18,111 nucleotides of DNA from Armatimonadota bacterium (lineage in GTDB: Bacteria; Armatimonadota; Hebobacteria; Hebobacterales; WVXJ01): assembly GCA_011773575.1 (NCBI GenBank), contig WVXJ01000013.1:10159-28269 (forward strand). Reading direction: 5' to 3'. The notes below the pieces were generated by a model. That model was given only the letters and a program-made list of their open reading frames with translations. It was not told the DNA's origin and made no database searches. Positions 7,701 to 14,818 of this stretch are shown here, piece by piece; position 1 is the first letter of the stretch, and each line of letters begins with the position of its first letter. The position numbers and the translations under genes were made by a program.

Positions 7701-8737
7701 TGAAGAAATTAATCGTTCTCATCGTAATAATCGGCAGCCTCGCACTTGCCGGGTGGCTGTGGTTGAATCTCCACCGTCCCAAGAGCAGCCAAGCGCGATG
7801 GCAGATGCTGACCGTTCCTTCCGGAATGCCTATGTTGGGGCTGGCGGATTCTCTCCAGGAAGCCGGGCTTGTTTCTCCATTTGGCCAGAAATCCTTCATA
7901 ACCGCGGCTGTTCTCACCGGTAAAGGCCGAAGACTCCAGCCAGGCCGTTATCGCCTCAGCCCATCACAGACACCGTGGCAAATCCTTACTTTTCTCGAAG
8001 AGGGCAGAGTACACACCATCCGAGTGACAATCCCCGAAGGGCTCACTTCAAAACAGATTGATGTCTTGCTTCACGAAAACGGGATCAGCAGAGCCGGTGA
8101 ATTCCTCGCCCTGACCACGGTAAACGCCAGGAGTTTCTCAACACCTTTTCCAAAAGGAGACGATTCTCTTGAAGGTTATCTTTTTCCAGACACCTACGAC
8201 ATTGACGGCCGCCAGGGAACGCAAGAAGTAATCTGCAAGATGCTAAACCGTTTCGAAGAGGTAGTGTGGGATGGATTGCTTAATAATCAGTCAAGCATCA
8301 CTTTCCCGAGCAATCCCAGTGAAACGGTACTCAACCTCCACGAGATTATCACTCTCGCCTCTCTCGTTGAAGCGGAAGCGAGACTTGCGGAGGAACGGCC
8401 GCTTATCGGCGGTGTGCTTCTCAATCGCCTGCACAAAGGCATGAGACTGGAGTGCGACGCCACGGTGCAATACGCCCTGGACGAAAGGAAATCGCGCCTT
8501 TCCTATGCCGACCTTGAGACACCCAGTCCTTATAATACCTACCTCCATTTTGGCCTTCCGCCGGGGCCCATAAATAATCCCGGCCGGGCAAGTATTGAAG
8601 CTGTCCTGCGCCCAGGCCAAAGCCTTTTTCTGTTCTATGTCGCCAGACCGGACGGCTCGCATATCTTCTCCCGGACCTTCAAAGAGCACCGCGCGGCTAT
8701 TGCCAGGCTCAACCATGCAGGGCTGCGGGAACAGTAA
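7700..8737 (+). CDS. mltG: Endolytic murein transglycosylase MltG (YceG family)
   Basis: Cuts nascent peptidoglycan glycan strands at the outer face of the cytoplasmic membrane and so limits strand length. An N-terminal membrane anchor (residues about 4-24, LIVLIVIIGSLALAGWLWL) precedes a LysM-like region and the YceG domain. Hallmarks seen are IPEGLTSKQID, EGYLFPDTYDI, LASLVEAEA with the catalytic Glu at E224, GGVLLNRLHKGMRLECDATVQYA, and the closing SPYNTYLHFGLPPGPINNPG. The length of 345 residues is usual. The GTG start overlaps the ruvX stop by one base and has a strong ribosome site. The following gene, a PASTA protein, starts 2 bases after the stop, which ties peptidoglycan cleavage to a muropeptide-binding type of domain. 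Confidence 0.95.
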   Translation: MKKLIVLIVIIGSLALAGWLWLNLHRPKSSQARWQMLTVPSGMPMLGLADSLQEAGLVSPFGQKSFITAAVLTGKGRRLQPGRYRLSPSQTPWQILTFLEEGRVHTIRVTIPEGLTSKQIDVLLHENGISRAGEFLALTTVNARSFSTPFPKGDDSLEGYLFPDTYDIDGRQGTQEVICKMLNRFEEVVWDGLLNNQSSITFPSNPSETVLNLHEIITLASLVEAEARLAEERPLIGGVLLNRLHKGMRLECDATVQYALDERKSRLSYADLETPSPYNTYLHFGLPPGPINNPGRASIEAVLRPGQSLFLFYVARPDGSHIFSRTFKEHRAAIARLNHAGLREQ

Positions 8738-8739
8738 TC

Positions 8740-9426
8740 ATGCGCGATTCAAAGGCATCACGCATCAAGTACGCCAAAGGGATGTCGGAGGTCAAGGACA
8801 AGCCTCTGCCGCCGCTCTGGTTCGGATTGCTGAGGCTTCTGCTGACGATAGTCATAATCGCGGGTTTAATATACACCTTGCTGTTTGCTTTACACCGCAG
8901 TTCGCCGCGGGAAGTCACGGTTCCCAGGGTTGAAGGCATTGACCAGTCCGCCGCAGAGATACTATTGCGGCATGCAGACCTGCGCGTGAGGATAGCCGGG
9001 CATCGGCCAAGTGACACGATTGACAAAGGCAAGGTCATAGAGGCGACCCCCCCCTCAGGCAGGAGAGTCAAGCAAGGACGACATATAGACCTGATAATCT
9101 CCGACGGGTCTGCATGGACAAACGCGCCGGATATCAGAGAGATGTCCGAGCGCCGAGCGCGAGCTGTGCTTGAGGAAAAGGTCCTCTTCTTGGGGCAAGT
9201 CCGTCGTGTTTACCACGCGCGGCTGCCCGAAGGATTCGTTATCGCACAACTTCCAGCCCCTGGCACACGCTTGCCCGAGAACAGCCAGGTCCAGGCCGTC
9301 ATCAGCAAAGGTCCTCGCCCCGCTTTCTCGCCGTCTCCCCCGAAGGAGGAGGAGAAGGAAACAGAGCCGAGGCCCCCCTGGATCGAACCCATTCCAACCG
9401 AGCTTTCAGAAGAAGAATCCGAGTGA
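8740..9426 (+). CDS. Single-pass membrane protein with two PASTA domains
   Basis: A 228-residue protein: a short cytoplasmic basic segment, one membrane helix (about 30-51), two PASTA domains (about 58-122 and 127-191), and a Pro/Glu-rich tail (192-228). Each PASTA unit shows the expected order: a VP-type start, a helix (AAEILLRHADL; ERRARAVLEEK), a 'GkVI-a-PPsGRrVKQG' or 'GFVIAQLPAPGTRLPENS' turn, and a final strand ending in ISDG or ISKG. PASTA domains usually sit outside the membrane on PrkC/StkP-type kinases or penicillin-binding proteins and bind peptidoglycan fragments. No kinase domain is present here, so this is a stand-alone PASTA protein. Met15 (8782) is an alternative start, but its spacing is poor. 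A run of eight C at 9047-9054 lies in the first PASTA domain. A cell-wall role beside mltG is inferred. Confidence 0.85.
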   Translation: MRDSKASRIKYAKGMSEVKDKPLPPLWFGLLRLLLTIVIIAGLIYTLLFALHRSSPREVTVPRVEGIDQSAAEILLRHADLRVRIAGHRPSDTIDKGKVIEATPPSGRRVKQGRHIDLIISDGSAWTNAPDIREMSERRARAVLEEKVLFLGQVRRVYHARLPEGFVIAQLPAPGTRLPENSQVQAVISKGPRPAFSPSPPKEEEKETEPRPPWIEPIPTELSEEESE

Positions 9427-9447
9427 TCTTTGGGAGTTGAAACAGTC

Positions 9448-12069
9448 ATGTCTATCGCCTCAGGGGTGAAACTCACCCAACTGGATAATGGTCTAACAGT
9501 TCTCACCAAGGAAATGCACACCGCGCCTGTGGTCACCGTATGGGCCTTGTATAAAGTGGGCTCTCGCAATGAGCGCGAAGGTATTACGGGATGCTCCCAC
9601 TGGGTAGAGCACATGCTCTTCAAGGGAGGCAAGAAGTTCAAGAAAGGCGACATCTTCAAACACGTCGCAAGAGTGGGCGGGTACAACAACGGTTTCACTG
9701 ATAATGATCTAACTGCATATTTCGAAACCCTGCCGGCAAGTGAGGTGGATCTCGGCCTGGAGATAGAAGCCGACAGGATGGCAAATGCTCTCTTCGATCC
9801 AAAGGAAACGGAATCTGAACGCACAGTAATCATTTCGGAGCGAGAAGGAGCGGAGAACAGTCCGGAGTTTCTCCTCTTGGAACAGATGATGGCCGCCGCG
9901 TTCCAGGTTCATCCGTACCGCTGGCAGGTAATCGGTCATAAGCGCGATCTGCGAAACATGACGAGAGATGATCTGTATCAGTATTATCAGATTTACTACG
10001 GCCCCAATAATGCCATTCTTCTCATTGTCGGTGACTTCTCCACAGACGAAATGCTGAAGAAGGCGGAAAACCTCTTCGGTTCCATTGTTTCCGGAGCAAT
10101 ACCTCCCCCAGTAACCGAGGTGGAGCCTCCCCAGCAAGAAGAGCGAAGGGTGTCGGTCCGCCGCCCCGGCACAACCGCCTACCTGCAGGCCGGCTTTCAC
10201 GTCCCTGCTGTGGGCCATCCGGATATCCCTGCACTGATGACCCTGGATACCATTCTCAGTGGAGCCAAGACCATTTCTTTTCAAGGTGGAGCCTGGATGG
10301 GACGTTCCAGCCGGCTGTATCGCGCGCTCGTGGATGCGGGGCTCGCCTCTTCCGTGCAATCCATGCTTCCTCATTCCCATGATCCTTCGCTTTTCTTCTT
10401 TCTCGCAACAGTAAGAACCGGCGTAGACCCTCAAAGAGTAGAGCAAGCCCTATCGGCAGAATTGCACAAAATATGCAGCGAACCCCCTTCTTCCTCAGAA
10501 ATGAAGAAGGCGCTTCGACAGACCAAGGCCCAGCTTGCCTACAGTGCAGACGGCGTTTCCGCTCAGGCTTTCGTTCTTGGTGGATTTGCCAGTGTCGCTT
10601 CCCATGATTACCTGGATAGACTTGTTGAGGATCTTCCCAAGGTTCGACCTGAGGACGTACAGCGAGTTGCGGCAACCTATCTGAAGCCCAATAACTGCAC
10701 AGTGGGACAATTCATTCCCACAGAAGGAACGACTACAGGCAACTCCGGCGCGGGGCCGCCCCGACGCGCATTTCATTTCACCCCCATAACACACGACAGC
10801 GGCGGCAACACCGGCCGTACAATGGACATTCAACGTTTCCCGCTCTCCGGAGGCGGGGTTTTGCTGGTTTGCCCCAATCACAATACCCCCACGGCCGTAA
10901 TTCGCGCCTCTCTTGCCGCGGGAGGCGTTCGGGAGACCGATGAACAGGCGGGCCTGGCCAGCCTCACATCTCGCTTGGTGATGCGAGGTACAGCCCGACA
11001 TTCCCATCAGGAGATCGCTGAATCGGTGGAATCAATCGGGGCAAGCCTGTCCTTCGCCTCTGCTTTGGAGGAGGCCCATGCCGGCGCGAAATGCATGGCC
11101 CGCGATATTTCCAGGCTTCTGGAGGTGCTGGCTGAATGTTGGCGGGAGCCCTCCTTTCCCTCCGAAGAGGTCGAGAAGGTCCGTTCGGAAACGCTTACCG
11201 GGATTCAGCAGGAAAGGGACGATACCCGAACGGTTGCCGAACAAACTTTCCGCAGGCTCTTATATCCGGCCAATCACCCTTATGGGCGCAACAGATTGGG
11301 AGAAGAAGACACTGTACGCGCAATTAATCGCCAATCAATAGCGGAATTTCACCACACCAATTTCAGCCCCGCGGATTTGATTCTCGTGGCAGTGGGAGAC
11401 ATCGAACCACAGGCTGTATTGGAGGCGACGGAAAAGGTTTTTGCCGGCTGGAAGAAGGATGAATCTAGAGAGCCCAACATACCTGCACTTGCCGTATCCA
11501 ATGAACTGCGTCGGCGAAATGTCTCCATGATGCATAAATCTCAGGCGGATATTGCACTGGGCTTTCCTGCACTGACGAGAAGCAACCCCGCCTACTATGC
11601 CGCTGACCTGGCTTGTCTGATCGTGGGCCGGCTGGGGCTTATGGGTAGGCTTGGCAAGAACATCCGGGATGAGCAGGGCCTGGCCTATTATGTCTTCTCC
11701 CGCCTTCACGCCTGGAAATATGGCGGGCACTGGCTCGTTCAGGCGGGAGTCAATCCGGCGAACCTGAAACGTGCCCGAGAGAGCATTTGGGAGGAAATCA
11801 AGAAACTGGCGAAGGAGCCGGTTTCCACGGATGAGTTAGCCGAAGCCAAGAGCAGCCAAATCGGCTCACTCGCTCTTCGGCTGGAGACAAATGACGGGAT
11901 CGCCGCAGTGCTCCATCAGATAGAGTACCATGGCTTGGGCCTTGACTATCCGAAGCGATTTCCGGGGATTATTCGTTCTCTGGATCGAGAACAACTGCTT
12001 GAAGCAGCAAATCGCTATCTCATACCGGAGGCGGCGGTAGAGGTGACCGCGGGTCCCTGTGACGCGTGA
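9448..12069 (+). CDS. Double-domain M16 zinc peptidase (active N half, inactive C half)
   Basis: I prefer ATG at 9448 (873 residues), with GGGAG 11 bases upstream, over an in-frame TTG at 9430 that has no ribosome site. The N-terminal M16 unit has H51-W-V-E54-H55 and a third zinc ligand expected at E131 in VIISEREGAEN, 75 residues further on, so it should be catalytic. It also carries the family signature GGYNNGFTDNDLTAYFETLP and ADRM. A second M16 unit starts near residue 465 (FPLSGGGVLLVCPNHNTPTAVIRAS) and lacks HxxEH at the matching place (EQAGLASLTSRLVMRGTARHSH), but keeps the later GKNIRDEQGLAYYVFSRL motif. This is the arrangement of fused M16B pairs or PqqL-like peptidases, in which the inactive half closes the substrate chamber. 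No signal peptide is evident. It is the last gene of the alaS run and overlaps the convergent CvpA-like gene. Confidence 0.93.
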   Translation: MSIASGVKLTQLDNGLTVLTKEMHTAPVVTVWALYKVGSRNEREGITGCSHWVEHMLFKGGKKFKKGDIFKHVARVGGYNNGFTDNDLTAYFETLPASEVDLGLEIEADRMANALFDPKETESERTVIISEREGAENSPEFLLLEQMMAAAFQVHPYRWQVIGHKRDLRNMTRDDLYQYYQIYYGPNNAILLIVGDFSTDEMLKKAENLFGSIVSGAIPPPVTEVEPPQQEERRVSVRRPGTTAYLQAGFHVPAVGHPDIPALMTLDTILSGAKTISFQGGAWMGRSSRLYRALVDAGLASSVQSMLPHSHDPSLFFFLATVRTGVDPQRVEQALSAELHKICSEPPSSSEMKKALRQTKAQLAYSADGVSAQAFVLGGFASVASHDYLDRLVEDLPKVRPEDVQRVAATYLKPNNCTVGQFIPTEGTTTGNSGAGPPRRAFHFTPITHDSGGNTGRTMDIQRFPLSGGGVLLVCPNHNTPTAVIRASLAAGGVRETDEQAGLASLTSRLVMRGTARHSHQEIAESVESIGASLSFASALEEAHAGAKCMARDISRLLEVLAECWREPSFPSEEVEKVRSETLTGIQQERDDTRTVAEQTFRRLLYPANHPYGRNRLGEEDTVRAINRQSIAEFHHTNFSPADLILVAVGDIEPQAVLEATEKVFAGWKKDESREPNIPALAVSNELRRRNVSMMHKSQADIALGFPALTRSNPAYYAADLACLIVGRLGLMGRLGKNIRDEQGLAYYVFSRLHAWKYGGHWLVQAGVNPANLKRARESIWEEIKKLAKEPVSTDELAEAKSSQIGSLALRLETNDGIAAVLHQIEYHGLGLDYPKRFPGIIRSLDREQLLEAANRYLIPEAAVEVTAGPCDA

Positions 12070-12908
12070 CGTCCTTTTTTCAACTCGTTCCCGTCAATGG
12101 GACAAGGGCCCTTCGGCAGAATGAAATCCCCATTCGTCCATACTCCACAATCGAACTTGACGCCCTCCCGCGCAAGTTCAACAGGACATTGATCGTAAAT
12201 ACGGTGGAAACCCTCGAAGGTCTGACAGCCATCCGTAGTACGTCCGCAATTGGGACACTGGAATTTCGGTGAGATGAGAGTACCCCGCTGAAACCTGTAC
12301 CCCTGGAAATCGACCGCAGAACGGCATTTCATACAGGTCATACCATCAAGTTTGCTGAAGTTGATTTGCAGGAACTGTGGGCCCCGCCGAACTCCCTTCA
12401 ATTCGTCGCGATAGTCCAGTGGAAGCACAACCAGTTTGGGGAGCGCGATTCCGGCCCGTTCCAGGGCGGAATATGAGGTCGGCACCAGACTGATGATTCG
12501 AGGCCCCAAAGCGGAACGCAGCATGGACTCTCGCGGGTGCGGAAGTACTCCGGAGATCATCAACAAGAGCGCGGAGAGCAATAGCCCGAAAAGAAGCCCA
12601 GAGATCCCTCCGCCAATGCGATCGGGCCACTTCCCCAACTCCAAGTCCCTCACCAGCAATGACCCGAGATAGACCACACCAACGGCAACCCCGACCGAAA
12701 CGAGCATGAACCCCAGCAGGCCGGAGAGAAATTCGGGAAAGCCAATCGCCTTGAGGATTACCGCAGCAACCCGCCAAATCAGGGAACCTATCGTAAGCGC
12801 CAACAGTATCGAAAACAAATCGATGGCGCCAATGAGTACGCCTCTCGCGGCCCCGTGGTATACACTCAGCCCCACGACCAAGACTATTACGACGTCAACT
12901 TCGTTCAT
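12015..12908 (-). CDS. CvpA-like membrane protein with C-terminal zinc-ribbon tail
   Basis: 297 residues. The first ~130 hold about four membrane helices in the CvpA (colicin V production) pattern: a start DVVIVLVVGLSVYHGAARG, then two hydrophobic pairs and a GGGISGLLFGLLLSALLL segment. After a linker, residues about 189-275 are Cys-rich: CMKC, then CPNC about 28 residues later, and further single Cys and CP motifs, as expected for one or two zinc ribbons. CvpA proteins have been tied to colicin V export and envelope stress, but their biochemical role is unclear; the zinc-ribbon tail is not part of the standard family. ATG at 12908 lacks a clear ribosome site, and the coding region starts about 45 bases downstream of the 6S-like RNA. 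Its 3' end overlaps the M16 gene by 55 bases. Confidence 0.75.
   Translation of the reverse strand: MNEVDVVIVLVVGLSVYHGAARGVLIGAIDLFSILLALTIGSLIWRVAAVILKAIGFPEFLSGLLGFMLVSVGVAVGVVYLGSLLVRDLELGKWPDRIGGGISGLLFGLLLSALLLMISGVLPHPRESMLRSALGPRIISLVPTSYSALERAGIALPKLVVLPLDYRDELKGVRRGPQFLQINFSKLDGMTCMKCRSAVDFQGYRFQRGTLISPKFQCPNCGRTTDGCQTFEGFHRIYDQCPVELAREGVKFDCGVWTNGDFILPKGPCPIDGNELKKGRHASQGPAVTSTAASGMR
12061..12080 (+). terminator. Weak intrinsic terminator at the end of the alaS-M16 operon
   Basis: GACG (12061-12064) pairs with CGTC (12070-12073) around CGTGA, and six T follow at 12075-12080. The stem covers the M16 stop codon and is only 4 base pairs long, so termination may be inefficient. It lies inside the coding sequence of the convergent CvpA-like gene. 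Confidence 0.35.
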
Positions 12909-12951
12909 TCACGCGCGATGCCGGCGCTATGCCCTGTATTCTCAGGCGACG

Positions 12952-13131
12952 AAAAACCCCGCAGTGCCGTGTGCCTCGCAGTTTGTGAACCTGCATTAGC
13001 AGGTGGGCGCCGCTCATGGACTCCGCGTGCTTCCCGATTATTTCAGGGATCCCACTTGGGGCCCAGACTCAGGCTCCCTAGGTTCGGGTGTTGGCTCCAA
13101 ACTTTTGAGAACAACCACGCACACCGCAGGG
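12952..13131 (-). ncRNA. ssrS: Candidate 6S RNA
   Basis: No gene covers this interval, yet its minus strand folds into a 180-nt RNA with 6S architecture. The 5' end CCCUGCGGUGU (from 13131) pairs over 11 consecutive positions with the 3' end ending at GCGGGG (12957). GUUUG and CAAAC form an inner closing stem. A large internal bubble follows, with a small hairpin CCUGC-UAAU-GCAGG on its 3' side. Above it GGGAGCC pairs with GGCGCCC, UC-UGGGC continues the arm against GUCCA-U-GA, and UCCC/GGGA closes a 10-base apical loop. Sequence pieces such as GGCGCCCACCU...AGGUUCA and the CCCUGcGGUGU 5' end agree with what I remember of bacterial 6S RNAs. Five T follow the stem (12956-12952), making a terminator. 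6S RNA binds the housekeeping RNA polymerase by mimicking an open promoter. The family call rests on fold and partial motifs, not on a covariance search; the 5' end may be some bases further upstream. Confidence 0.72.
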
Positions 13132-13148
13132 TTATTGCGGTTTCACCA

Positions 13149-13188
13149 TTTATAGTAGTATTCTACCATAAGCGTTCTTGAATCACAA
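13149..13188 (-). promoter_or_regulatory. Promoter for the 6S-like RNA
   Basis: On the minus strand, TTGTGA (13188-13183) and TAGAAT (13165-13160) are 17 bases apart, with TG before the -10 as in extended -10 promoters. Starting there, the RNA would begin near 13153, with a leader of about 20 bases before the closing stem. A second -10-like TATAAA (13154-13149) would start transcription near 13142 but has no good -35. Either would transcribe the structured RNA and possibly the CvpA-like gene by read-through. Confidence 0.5.
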
Positions 13189-13239
13189 TGGGGCTGTTGC
13201 TCTTTCCTGCAGTTTTGGCTCCGTTATGATCACGCCTAT

Positions 13240-13268
13240 TTGACGCTGCAAGGCACTGACGTTATAGT
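13240..13268 (+). promoter_or_regulatory. Sigma-70 promoter of the polysaccharide operon
   Basis: TTGACG (13240-13245) and TATAGT (13263-13268) are separated by exactly 17 bases, close to consensus. The start point would be near 13275, leaving a leader of about 18 bases that contains GGAAA and ends at the ATG at 13293. It is back-to-back with the promoter of the 6S-like RNA. In the rest of the gap (13189-13239) I see nothing definite. Confidence 0.75.
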
Positions 13269-13292
13269 TCGACAGCATTGGAAATTCTGAAC

Positions 13293-14240
13293 ATGAAGAG
13301 CGTATTGATAACCGGAGGCGCGGGTTTCCTGGGGTCGCATCTTTGTGACCTGATGCTCACACGAGGTTTGCGTGTCATCTGCCTGGACAATCTTATTACG
13401 GGCAGTATGGACAACATCTCTCATCATGCCGGGAATGACCGCTTCAAATTCACCAAACATGACGTCACGCAGCATATCCATCTCCCTGATGAAGTTGATC
13501 ATGTGCTTCACTTTGCCAGTCCTGCGAGTCCCGTAGATTACCTCCAGCATCCCATCCATACCCTGAAGGTGGGAGCTCTGGGCACTCATAATGCATTGGG
13601 ATTAGCCAAGTCTCAAGGCGCCGGTTTTCTGCTTGCTTCCACCTCCGAAGTGTATGGCGACCCCCTGGTACACCCCCAGAAGGAAGAATACTACGGGAAC
13701 GTGAATCCCATCGGCTCCCGCGGCGTATATGATGAAGCGAAACGCTTTGCCGAGGCCATCACTATGGCTTATCATAATGTTCACGGATTGGATACGAAGA
13801 TCGCACGTATCTTCAATACTTACGGCCCGCGAATGCGGCGCAATGACGGCCGCGCCATACCCGCTTTTGTTGACAGCGCGCTCAAAGGCGAGCCACTTGT
13901 TTGCTACGGGGATGGCAGCCAGACGCGCTCCTTCTGCTATGTCTCCGATCTGGTGGAGGGGATTTTTCTCCTCCTCCACTCCGATATTCATACCCCCGTT
14001 AACATCGGGAATCCAACAGAAATGACCATCCTCGAACTCGGCAAAGCTATAAGAGATATGACGAAATCGAGCAGCGAGATAGTTTTTCGACCCGCGCCCA
14101 CCGAGGATGACCCCAAGGTTCGCCGGCCGGATATCAGCCTCGCCCGTGAGGCTCTCGGCTGGGAACCTAAAGTCGGGCTGCGGGAGGGTTTGGAGAAGAC
14201 TATTGAGTGGTTCAGCAACACACAGGAGCAGCACAAATGA
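13293..14240 (+). CDS. NAD-dependent epimerase/decarboxylase, UDP-glucuronate decarboxylase-like
   Basis: Extended short-chain dehydrogenase of 315 residues. ATG at 13293 has GGAAA 8 bases upstream and fits the promoter; an in-frame TTG at 13278 would fall at the start of the transcript. The NAD-binding fold starts at once with TGGAGFLGSH (residues 7-16). S-T-S-E-V-Y-G and the catalytic pair Y146/K150 in GSRGVYDEAKR follow, then RIFNTYGPRMRRNDGRAIPAF, RSFCYVSDLVEG and RRPDISLAREALGWEP. The GSRGVYDEAKR and GRAIPAF segments are closest to UDP-xylose synthases (UXS), which turn UDP-glucuronate into UDP-xylose in the cytoplasm. dTDP-glucose dehydratases and UDP-glucose 4-epimerases are more distant alternatives. 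It shares ATGA with the next gene, an isomerase, so it likely supplies an activated sugar for a surface glycan. Confidence 0.88.
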   Translation: MKSVLITGGAGFLGSHLCDLMLTRGLRVICLDNLITGSMDNISHHAGNDRFKFTKHDVTQHIHLPDEVDHVLHFASPASPVDYLQHPIHTLKVGALGTHNALGLAKSQGAGFLLASTSEVYGDPLVHPQKEEYYGNVNPIGSRGVYDEAKRFAEAITMAYHNVHGLDTKIARIFNTYGPRMRRNDGRAIPAFVDSALKGEPLVCYGDGSQTRSFCYVSDLVEGIFLLLHSDIHTPVNIGNPTEMTILELGKAIRDMTKSSSEIVFRPAPTEDDPKVRRPDISLAREALGWEPKVGLREGLEKTIEWFSNTQEQHK

Positions 14241-14818
14241 GCGATCCCTATGTAAAGACCTATCTGGAACAGGTCCGCCAGCTACTAGAGAAGGCGAAGT
14301 CTGAAGAGGTGGAGGCATTTGCCGAATTGGTATGGCAAACTCGAAAGAAGGGTCGTTTCGTCTTTGCCTGTGGAAACGGCGGCTCCGCCGCCACCGCTTC
14401 TCATTTTATCGAGGACCTGGCAAAGGGAATTGCCTTCCCGCCGGGAGAGCCGCGTTTCCGCGCCCTTGCCCTGACCGACAGCGTCCCTCTACTGACGGCC
14501 TATGCGAATGATCTTTCATATGAGGATGTATTCGCGCAACAGTTGGAGAATTTCGTGTCTCCCGGAGATGTGCTCATCGCCTTCAGCGGATCCGGGAATT
14601 CCGAAAATGTACTGCGCGCGCTGGAGAAGGCCAACGCCGCCGGCGCCACCACCTTGGCCTTCGCAGGCATGGGCGGAGGAAAGATGAAGGCCATTGCCCA
14701 GAGATGTATCATAGTTCCTTCTGACAATATGCAGCAGATTGAAGACTGCCATCTCGTCCTCGCGCACGCCCTTTATTCATTTCTGCACTGCCGCATAACT
14801 GCGATTCGAACCCAATGA
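14237..14818 (+). CDS. SIS-domain phosphosugar isomerase, GmhA-like
   Basis: Start ATG at 14237 overlaps the preceding stop (ATGA), with GGAG 8 bases upstream; an upstream GTG at 14207 lies inside the previous gene and is not needed. The 193 residues form one SIS domain: CGNGGSAATASHF (phosphate loop), a FSGSGNSENVLRAL second sugar-phosphate motif, and a C-terminal IEDCHLVLAHAL helix. GmhA converts sedoheptulose 7-phosphate to D-glycero-D-manno-heptose 7-phosphate, the first step to activated heptose, in the cytoplasm. Compared with E. coli GmhA (metal ligands H61, E65, Q172, H180), this protein keeps both His but has Asp (D60) for E65 and Glu for Q172. A GmhA-type heptose enzyme is likeliest; a DiaA-like protein or another ketose/aldose isomerase is possible. 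It sits between the UXS-like and CpsB-like genes, which supports surface-sugar synthesis. Confidence 0.8.
   Translation: MSDPYVKTYLEQVRQLLEKAKSEEVEAFAELVWQTRKKGRFVFACGNGGSAATASHFIEDLAKGIAFPPGEPRFRALALTDSVPLLTAYANDLSYEDVFAQQLENFVSPGDVLIAFSGSGNSENVLRALEKANAAGATTLAFAGMGGGKMKAIAQRCIIVPSDNMQQIEDCHLVLAHALYSFLHCRITAIRTQ

Noticed and set aside
9430..9447. TTG at 9430 as start of the M16 gene
   Set aside because: No ribosome site before it; the GGGAG lies between it and the ATG at 9448.
13278..13292. TTG at 13278 as start of the epimerase
   Set aside because: It would lie only about 3 bases from the predicted transcription start, and the nucleotide-binding motif follows directly after the ATG at 13293.
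14207..14236. GTG at 14207 as start of the isomerase
   Set aside because: ATG at 14237 has a GGAG site and the typical ATGA coupling with the preceding stop.
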